Assembly: GCA_028287205.1 (NCBI GenBank) | Contig: JAQBQC010000351.1 | Span: 1-7,637, forward strand | Source of the DNA: Gemmatimonadota bacterium | GTDB lineage: Bacteria; Gemmatimonadota; Gemmatimonadetes; Gemmatimonadales; Gemmatimonadaceae | DNA: 7,637 nt | Direction: 5' to 3' | Part shown: in pieces, positions 1 through 4,934 of the stretch | Numbering within the stretch: position 1 is the first letter of the stretch | Layout: each line of letters opens with the position of its first letter | Program-made: the position numbers and the translations under genes | The notes under the pieces: generated by a model | What the model was told of the DNA's origin: nothing | The model's database searches: none | The model's input: only the letters and a program-made list of their open reading frames with translations

Positions 1-1457
1 TGACGACGGAGGAGAAGCAGATCACCGGCTGGTTGTGCTTTGCCTACGACATCACCGAGCGAAAGCGCACGCAGGACGACATCGCGCACATGGCGCAGCA
101 CGATGCGCTCACGGGACTTCCTACACGCACGCTGCTCCACGATCGGCTGCAGATGGCCATGGAGCGGTCACGGCGCAGCAAGGGCGTGATGGCGCTGTTG
201 ATGATAGATCTGGACAACTTCAAGCGTGTGAACGATCTCCACGGTCATTCGGCGGGAGATGAGCTGCTGGTGACAGTTGCGAAGCGCCTCGAGCACGCCG
301 TGCGGAAGTCGGATACGGTGGCCCGAATGGGTGGCGATGAGTTCGTGGTGCTGCTCGAGGACCTGAAGTCGCACGCGCACGCCGAACGTGTCGCTCAGAA
401 GCTGCTCGACGCTCTGTCCGCGCCGGTTCGCGCGGGGGGCGAATTTCTTCCAATGTCCGCGAGCATCGGACTCTGCCTGTATCCCGACGGTGGACACGAC
501 GCGGAAACGCTTCTCAAGAATGCCGATGTTGCCATGTACTACGCGAAGTCGGAGGGGCGCGCGGCCTACCGCGTATTTTCCACCGACATCGCCTCCGCAA
601 CGGCTCGGCGCCGGAATCTCGAGACCGCGCTGGAATCTGCACTCGTTGGTAACGAGCTCGAGGTGGTGTACCAACCCCAGATTGCATTCGGAACAGGACG
701 CGTGACCGGGGTCGAAGCGCTCCTCCGCTGGAACAGCAGGAGTCTGGGGGTCGTCCACCCGAGCGAGTTCATTCCAATCGCGGAAGAGACGGGTGCGATC
801 CTGGCAATCGGCGAGTGGGTCTTGAGAACGGCCTGCCGCGAGGCGCACGCGCTCGGGCAGCAGCTGGGACGATCCCTCACGATCGCCGTGAATCTTTCTC
901 CCCGACAATTTCAGCAGGAGAGTCTTCCCACGATCGTGAGCGACGCGCTTGGCGCCAGCGGCTTGGCGCCGGAGTCACTGGAGCTCGAGATCACGGAGAA
1001 CGTCCTGGTGAGCGATTCCGCGAAGGCGATGCGGATCCTGGATCGACTGCGCGCGCTCAAACTGCGCATCGCGATCGATGACTTCGGGACTGGATACTCG
1101 AGTATGTCGTACATCCTGCGCTTCAACGTGAACCGGTTGAAGATCGATCAGTCCTTCATCCGCGACATCACGAGCGAGCGTCCCACGAGCGCGATCGCGC
1201 GGGCCATCATCGCGATGGCCACCGGGTTGCAGATCAACGTTGTGGCCGAGGGAGTGGAGTCATCCGCGATCGGCGACATGCTCCGCGACGAGGGTTGCGA
1301 CGAGGCACAGGGCTTCTACTATGCTCGTCCCACCGCGCTGGCGGACATTCCCGAGGTCATCAGGAATCTGGAGAAGTCGATGAGCCTGTCGGCGGTCGCA
1401 CGACGCTCTGGAGGATCACTTCCGGTTGTGGTCGAGCCAATTCCCATGAGCGCCTGA
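1..1457 (+). CDS. PAS-GGDEF-EAL cyclic-di-GMP cyclase/phosphodiesterase, 5' partial
   Basis: Makes and/or breaks down the second messenger cyclic-di-GMP in the cytoplasm. The frame is open from base 3 to the window edge, so the N-terminus is missing; 484 residues are visible, numbered here from base 3. Residues 1-22 are the end of a PAS/PAC domain (DITERKR). The GGDEF domain follows (about 25-190), with an intact GGDEF at 110-114 and an inhibitory I-site RKSD (101-104) exactly five residues before it, so product inhibition is likely. The EAL domain (about 205-450) keeps EAL at 238-240, N297 (NLSPRQF), E329 (EITE), D359-D360 (DDFGTGYSS), K380, E416 (AEGVES) and Q436. Both halves therefore look catalytically competent, and which activity dominates cannot be read from sequence. 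About 30 low-complexity residues end the protein. No membrane segment is visible. The TTG at base 33 is inside the PAS domain and is not the start. A 161-base gap separates it from the next gene. Confidence 0.95.
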   Translation, partial: TTEEKQITGWLCFAYDITERKRTQDDIAHMAQHDALTGLPTRTLLHDRLQMAMERSRRSKGVMALLMIDLDNFKRVNDLHGHSAGDELLVTVAKRLEHAVRKSDTVARMGGDEFVVLLEDLKSHAHAERVAQKLLDALSAPVRAGGEFLPMSASIGLCLYPDGGHDAETLLKNADVAMYYAKSEGRAAYRVFSTDIASATARRRNLETALESALVGNELEVVYQPQIAFGTGRVTGVEALLRWNSRSLGVVHPSEFIPIAEETGAILAIGEWVLRTACREAHALGQQLGRSLTIAVNLSPRQFQQESLPTIVSDALGASGLAPESLELEITENVLVSDSAKAMRILDRLRALKLRIAIDDFGTGYSSMSYILRFNVNRLKIDQSFIRDITSERPTSAIARAIIAMATGLQINVVAEGVESSAIGDMLRDEGCDEAQGFYYARPTALADIPEVIRNLEKSMSLSAVARRSGGSLPVVVEPIPMSA

Positions 1458-1496
1458 TGCTCCCGACGGAGATGCTAGTCGCCGCCGCGATGCTTC

Positions 1497-1517
1497 ACAC
1501 TCGCGCCGCGACAGTGT
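1497..1517 (+). terminator. GC-rich hairpin after the GGDEF-EAL gene, possible weak terminator
   Basis: The core TCGCG-C-CGCGA (1501-1511) is a perfect inverted repeat. It is flanked by ACAC (1497-1500) and GTGT (1514-1517), which can extend the stem across a 2-base bulge. It lies about 40 bases after the stop codon. No T-run follows, so it is not a textbook intrinsic terminator. It could be an RNA-stabilising or Rho-assisted 3' end, or chance in GC-rich DNA. Confidence 0.25.
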
Positions 1518-1533
1518 AGCAGGACTGCAGAAC

Positions 1534-1551
1534 TTCGGCTTAAGCGCCGAA
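1534..1551. repeat. Short inverted repeat TTCGGC/GCCGAA
   Basis: Arms TTCGGC (1534-1539) and GCCGAA (1546-1551) pair perfectly over 6 bp around a 6-base loop. The following bases are not T-rich. It could be a weak RNA hairpin or an operator for a dimeric regulator upstream of the kinase operon. The sequence does not decide between these, and chance is possible. Confidence 0.25.
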
Positions 1552-1565
1552 TGTGCCAAATCACA

Positions 1566-1590
1566 GAGCCATGACCTAGAGCCGTGGCTT
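1566..1590. repeat. Inverted repeat just upstream of the hybrid kinase start
   Basis: AGCCATG (1567-1573) pairs with CGTGGCT (1583-1589) over 7 bp with one G-T wobble and a 9-base loop; a further G-T wobble could extend it. It ends about 30 bases before the preferred ATG at 1619 and covers the first two bases of the alternative TTG start at 1589. In mRNA it could form a 5' leader hairpin. There is no direct evidence of function. Confidence 0.25.
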
Positions 1591-1618
1591 GCAGGGCGCT
1601 TCGGAGCGTCGGGATCGG

Positions 1619-4564
1619 ATGTTTGAGAATCGGACTCACATGCCTCAGGTAGATGAAGGGACGGACGAGTCGACTGAGCTCGACTACGACGCCAATAGCA
1701 CCGAGACACTTCTCCGCACAGGCGCGTTACAGAGCGCGATCTTCAACAGCGCGAACTTCTCGAGCATCGCCACCGACGCGAACGGCGTGATTCAGATCTT
1801 CAACGTGGGCGCCGAACGCATGCTCGGCTACTCTGCGGCCGATGTGGTGAATCGGATTACGCCGGCGGACATCTCCGATCCCCTGGAAGTCATTGCTCGC
1901 GCGAAGTCGCTGAGCATCGAGCTCGGAACGACGATCGCCCCGGGCTTCGAAGCGCTCGTCTTCAAGGCGTCGCGCGGCATCGAGGACATTTACGAGCTGA
2001 CCTACATCCGGAAGGACGGCAGTCAATTCCCCGCGGTCGTCTCCGTGACGGCGTTGCGCGATGTGTCCGATGCCATCATCGGATACCTCCTGATCGGTAC
2101 CGACAATACCGCGCGCAAGCTCGCCGAGGAAGCGCTGCTCAAGGCGGGGGCGCTTCAGCGGGCGATCTTCAATAGCGCCAACTTCTCGTGTATCGCCACG
2201 GATGTGAATGGCGTCATCCAGATCTTCAACGTCGGCGCCGAACGCATGCTGGGCTATGTGGCTTCCGACGTGGTCAATCGAATGACGCCGGCATCTTTTC
2301 ACGACAAGGAAGAGTTGAATGCGCGCGCGGCTGCCCTCAGCATCGAATTTGGAACGCCAATCCCGTCCGGATTCGATACGCTCTGCTTCAAGGCATCCCG
2401 CGGACTGGAGGACATGTACGAACTGACGAAGATTTGCAAGGATGGCAGTCGGTTTCCCGCAATCATCTCGGTGACCGCGCTTCGCGACGCGAACAGCTCG
2501 ATCATCGGATATCTGTTCATCGGCACCGACAACACCGCTCGCCAGCGGATCGAGGATGAGCGCAAGCGACTCGATCAGAGGCTGCGAGATCAACACTTCT
2601 ACACTCGGTCGCTGATCGAATCCAACATCGATGCGCTGATCACGACCGACCCCCGCGGTATCATCACCGATGTCAACAAGCAGATGGAGTCGCTCACCGG
2701 ATGTACGCGCGATGAGCTGATCGGGGCTCCGTTCAGCCATCACTTCACCGACTCGAGGCGGGCGGATGAAGGAATCAGTCGGGTGCTGAACGAACGGAAG
2801 GTCTCGAACTACGAGCTCACCGCCAGGGCGCGCGACGGTGGCCTGACCGAGGTGAGCGTCAACGCGACGACGTTTTACGACCGCGAGCGGCAACTGCAGG
2901 GAGTGTTCGTCGCTGCGCGCGACGTTACTGAGCTCAAGCGGTTCGAGCTCACGCAGCAGCAGAACATTCAGCTGGAAAACGCGAATCGGACGAAATCCGC
3001 CTTCCTCGCGACCATGTCCCACGAGCTGCGAACCCCGCTCAACGCCATCGTCGGCTTTTCCGAGGTCCTGAGAGACGGCATGGTGGGAGATCTCACCGAA
3101 CAACAGCGTGTCTTCGTCGGGGACATTTTCAACAGCGGACAGCATCTGCTTTCCCTGATCAACGACATCCTCGATCTGTCCAAAGTCGAGGCAGGGAAGA
3201 TGGCCCTCGAACTGGAATGCGTGCCGCTCCGATCCCTGTTCTCGGACGGCATTTCCATGATCGCGGAAGATGCGGCTTCACGGCACATTCGCGTCGAAAT
3301 GAGTACAACCGGCGCGCACGAGTCCATCAACGCCGATCCGCGGAAGCTGAAGCAGATCCTCTACAACCTGCTCTCGAACGCGATGAAGTTCACGGTGGAT
3401 GGCGGCGAGGTGCGCGTGCACGCCGTAAACGTCACGCGCGCGGAGGTCAGTCGCCTGTCAGGAGATTGGCCTGGTCGCAGCTTCCCGCTTGCCGAGAACG
3501 AATTCACTGAATTTCTGAAGATCAGCGTCACCGACAGTGGGATCGGCATCGCTGCGGAAGGAATGGAGCGACTGTTTCAACCGTTCATTCAGGTCGACAG
3601 CGGGCTCTCGCGGCGATTCCAGGGCACCGGATTGGGGTTGGCGATGGTGAAGCTCCTCGCGGAGCTGCACGGCGGCGGCGTGGCCGTGGAAAGCTCCATC
3701 GGCGAGGGCTCGTGCTTCACGGTGTGGGTGCCGCAACGGCCCTCGATCGAAGACGCACGAATGAAGGTCGATCAGCTCCTTCCTCCCGATCCGATGTCGC
3801 GGCCGGGTAACCCGGTAGCGCTTGTGATCGAAGACGATTTCAAGGCGGCCGAGCTGATACGCATTCAGCTCGAGGCGGAAGGCTTCGAGGTGGTGTACGC
3901 CGCATCCGCCGAAGAGGCCCTGATCGTCGCCACATCGAATTCGTTGTCGCTGATCACGCTCGACATCATGCTGCCGAACATGGATGGCTGGGAGTTTCTC
4001 AAACGGTTGAGGCAAACGCCCGAGCTCCGCAGAGTCCCGGTCGTCATCATTTCGATCGAGGCGGACCGAAACAGAGGCTTCGCTCTCGGCGCCGCTGCCG
4101 TTCTCGAGAAGCCGATATCCAGACAAATGCTGTACGAGACCTTGGTGGACCTCAAGCTGTATCGCACGTCCGCCACTCAGGCGCTCAGCGTCCTCATTGT
4201 CGATGATGACCGTTCCGCCGTGGAGCTCATCGCGCTGCGACTGCTCGGCCTCGCAACCTCGATCCTGCGCGTGTACAGCGGTCGCGCCGCGATCGATCTC
4301 GCGATACGTCAGCTCCCCGATCTGATCGTGCTGGACTTGTTGATGCCGGACGTCAACGGGTTCGACGTGGCAATGGAGCTGCATTCCCATCCGGACACCG
4401 CGCACATCCCGATCCTCGTGCTCACCGCGAAGCAGGTCACAGCCGAGGATCGAAAGAGACTCCAGGGCAGTGTGGCCGCGATTCTTGAAAAAAGCTCGTT
4501 CGATAGCGCCGGCTTTCTGGCCGAAGTACGACGAGCGATGTCGGGGCGCCATCAAGTTGCCTGA
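1619..4564 (+). CDS. Soluble hybrid histidine kinase, PAS-PAS-PAS-HisKA-HATPase-REC-REC
   Basis: Sensor kinase that should autophosphorylate on histidine and pass phosphate to its own receivers. Numbered from ATG 1619 (981 residues), it has two near-identical PAS domains (about 35-166 and 177-308) and a third, divergent PAS (about 330-440). HisKA carries H468 in SHELRTP. The HATPase has N587 (N-box), DSGIGI (639-644) and GTGLGLAM (669-676), with an insert of about 25 residues before the DSGIGI strand. REC1 has an acidic pair near 739-740, D782, S812 and K831 (EKP). REC2 has VDDD at 861-864, D906, T936 and K958, but serine replaces the usual proline after K958. No signal peptide, membrane segment or LOV-type cysteine motif is visible, so it probably senses a cytoplasmic cue. 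The start is uncertain: TTG 1589 and ATG 1640 are in frame; GGAG at 1603-1606 lies upstream of 1619. There is no HPt domain. It is first of four closely packed signalling genes. Confidence 0.93.
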   Translation: MFENRTHMPQVDEGTDESTELDYDANSTETLLRTGALQSAIFNSANFSSIATDANGVIQIFNVGAERMLGYSAADVVNRITPADISDPLEVIARAKSLSIELGTTIAPGFEALVFKASRGIEDIYELTYIRKDGSQFPAVVSVTALRDVSDAIIGYLLIGTDNTARKLAEEALLKAGALQRAIFNSANFSCIATDVNGVIQIFNVGAERMLGYVASDVVNRMTPASFHDKEELNARAAALSIEFGTPIPSGFDTLCFKASRGLEDMYELTKICKDGSRFPAIISVTALRDANSSIIGYLFIGTDNTARQRIEDERKRLDQRLRDQHFYTRSLIESNIDALITTDPRGIITDVNKQMESLTGCTRDELIGAPFSHHFTDSRRADEGISRVLNERKVSNYELTARARDGGLTEVSVNATTFYDRERQLQGVFVAARDVTELKRFELTQQQNIQLENANRTKSAFLATMSHELRTPLNAIVGFSEVLRDGMVGDLTEQQRVFVGDIFNSGQHLLSLINDILDLSKVEAGKMALELECVPLRSLFSDGISMIAEDAASRHIRVEMSTTGAHESINADPRKLKQILYNLLSNAMKFTVDGGEVRVHAVNVTRAEVSRLSGDWPGRSFPLAENEFTEFLKISVTDSGIGIAAEGMERLFQPFIQVDSGLSRRFQGTGLGLAMVKLLAELHGGGVAVESSIGEGSCFTVWVPQRPSIEDARMKVDQLLPPDPMSRPGNPVALVIEDDFKAAELIRIQLEAEGFEVVYAASAEEALIVATSNSLSLITLDIMLPNMDGWEFLKRLRQTPELRRVPVVIISIEADRNRGFALGAAAVLEKPISRQMLYETLVDLKLYRTSATQALSVLIVDDDRSAVELIALRLLGLATSILRVYSGRAAIDLAIRQLPDLIVLDLLMPDVNGFDVAMELHSHPDTAHIPILVLTAKQVTAEDRKRLQGSVAAILEKSSFDSAGFLAEVRRAMSGRHQVA
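1703..2542 (+). repeat. Tandem duplication of a PAS-encoding unit inside the hybrid kinase
   Basis: Unit 1 spans 1703-2128 and unit 2 spans 2129-2542, offset by 426 bases (142 codons). Aligned by eye without gaps, the 132-residue PAS bodies are identical at 98 positions (about 74%). The linkers also repeat (LLRTGALQ against LLKAGALQ). Exact shared DNA stretches include CAGATCTTCAACGT and GGCGCCGAACGCATGCT, while many other codons differ synonymously. The duplication is therefore old enough to have drifted under selection. The most divergent patches are residues 85-93 and 109-120 of PAS1 and their counterparts in PAS2. Confidence 0.9.
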
Positions 4565-4565
4565 C

Positions 4566-4934
4566 ATGCAGTGCGTTTTGATCGTCGACGACAATGTCGT
4601 CAACTTGTCGCTGTCGACGTTTCTGGTGAAGTCCGCCGGGTACGCCGTGATCGCTGCCGCCGACGCCGAGCAAGGGATCAAGATGGCGCGGGAACAAGTG
4701 CCCGATCTCATCCTGATGGATATCCAGCTGCCGGGAATGGACGGCCTCGAGGCCATCGGCGTGCTCAAGGAAGATCCGACCACTCGCGGCATCCCGATCA
4801 TTGCGCTCACCGCGCTGGCGATGAAAGGGGATGAGGCGCGCATTCGCGCCTCTGGATGCGACGGCTACATCGCCAAGCCGATGCGGTATCAGAAATTCCT
4901 CGCGGCCATTGCCATGGTACTGGAATCGAGATGA
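4566..4934 (+). CDS. Stand-alone DivK/CheY-type receiver (single-domain response regulator)
   Basis: A 122-residue protein consisting of one receiver domain and nothing else. It should accept phosphate from a kinase and act by protein contact or as a shuttle in a phosphorelay. It shows the acidic pair D8-D9 (LIVDDN), phosphoacceptor D52 (LILMDIQLPGMDG), the switch residue T82 (IIALTA) and K104 (AKP), so it looks fully functional. The start ATG lies one base after the stop of the hybrid kinase. Longer in-frame starts would extend back into the kinase gene and add non-receiver residues, so they were rejected. No clear Shine-Dalgarno sequence stands in front, which fits translational coupling to the kinase. 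The stop codon overlaps the next start. By family resemblance it belongs with DivK-like receivers, but the cell-cycle role of DivK should not be assumed. Confidence 0.92.
   Translation: MQCVLIVDDNVVNLSLSTFLVKSAGYAVIAAADAEQGIKMAREQVPDLILMDIQLPGMDGLEAIGVLKEDPTTRGIPIIALTALAMKGDEARIRASGCDGYIAKPMRYQKFLAAIAMVLESR
4931..4934 (+). promoter_or_regulatory. ATGA stop/start overlap coupling receiver and second kinase
   Basis: ATG of the second kinase (4931-4933) overlaps TGA of the single-domain receiver (4932-4934). GGAA at 4922-4925 offers a weak ribosome site. This four-base junction decides the kinase start: it precedes the receiver domain by the usual short leader. The in-frame extension back to 4856 would run deep inside the previous gene. 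Confidence 0.85.

Larger units (their letters stand above)
1458..1618. other. Intergenic gap between cyclic-di-GMP gene and kinase operon
   Basis: This is the only sizeable non-coding stretch in the window. It should contain the end of the upstream transcript and any promoter for the four-gene kinase cluster. I see three short inverted repeats (listed separately), none followed by a T-run. I cannot pick out a convincing -35/-10 pair; TTCACA at 1494-1499 with TGTAGC at 1515-1520 is too weak and too closely spaced. If the kinase gene begins at the upstream TTG (1589), the gap shrinks to 131 bases. Confidence 0.7.

Noticed and set aside
33..35. TTG as start of the GGDEF-EAL protein
   Set aside because: The frame stays open to the window edge and the residues before it continue a PAS/PAC domain, so the true start is upstream of the window.
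168..908. Minus-strand open frame of 246 codons opposite the GGDEF-EAL gene
   Set aside because: Shadow of a gene with intact catalytic motifs on the + strand.
1534..1551. Intrinsic terminator after the GGDEF-EAL gene
   Set aside because: The 6-bp stem is not followed by a T-run; kept only as a low-confidence inverted repeat.
1727..3145. Long open frame on the minus strand (472 codons) opposite the hybrid kinase
   Set aside because: Its translation has no recognisable domain and is rich in Arg, Asp, His and Val as expected for an antisense shadow of GC-rich coding DNA. The + strand frame has clear PAS and kinase motifs throughout.
4470..4565. N-terminal extension of the single-domain receiver back into the kinase gene
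   Set aside because: The extra 32 residues are an out-of-frame reading of the REC2 end and do not belong to a receiver fold. ATG 4566 gives the normal leader before LIVDDN.
3458..4843. Long open frame on the minus strand (461 codons) opposite the kinase and receiver genes
   Set aside because: It spans the junction of two well-supported + strand genes and shows no family motif. Open antisense frames are common where third positions are G/C.
4856..4930. N-terminal extension of the second kinase
   Set aside because: It reads the receiver gene in another frame. The ATGA overlap at 4931 gives the normal start.
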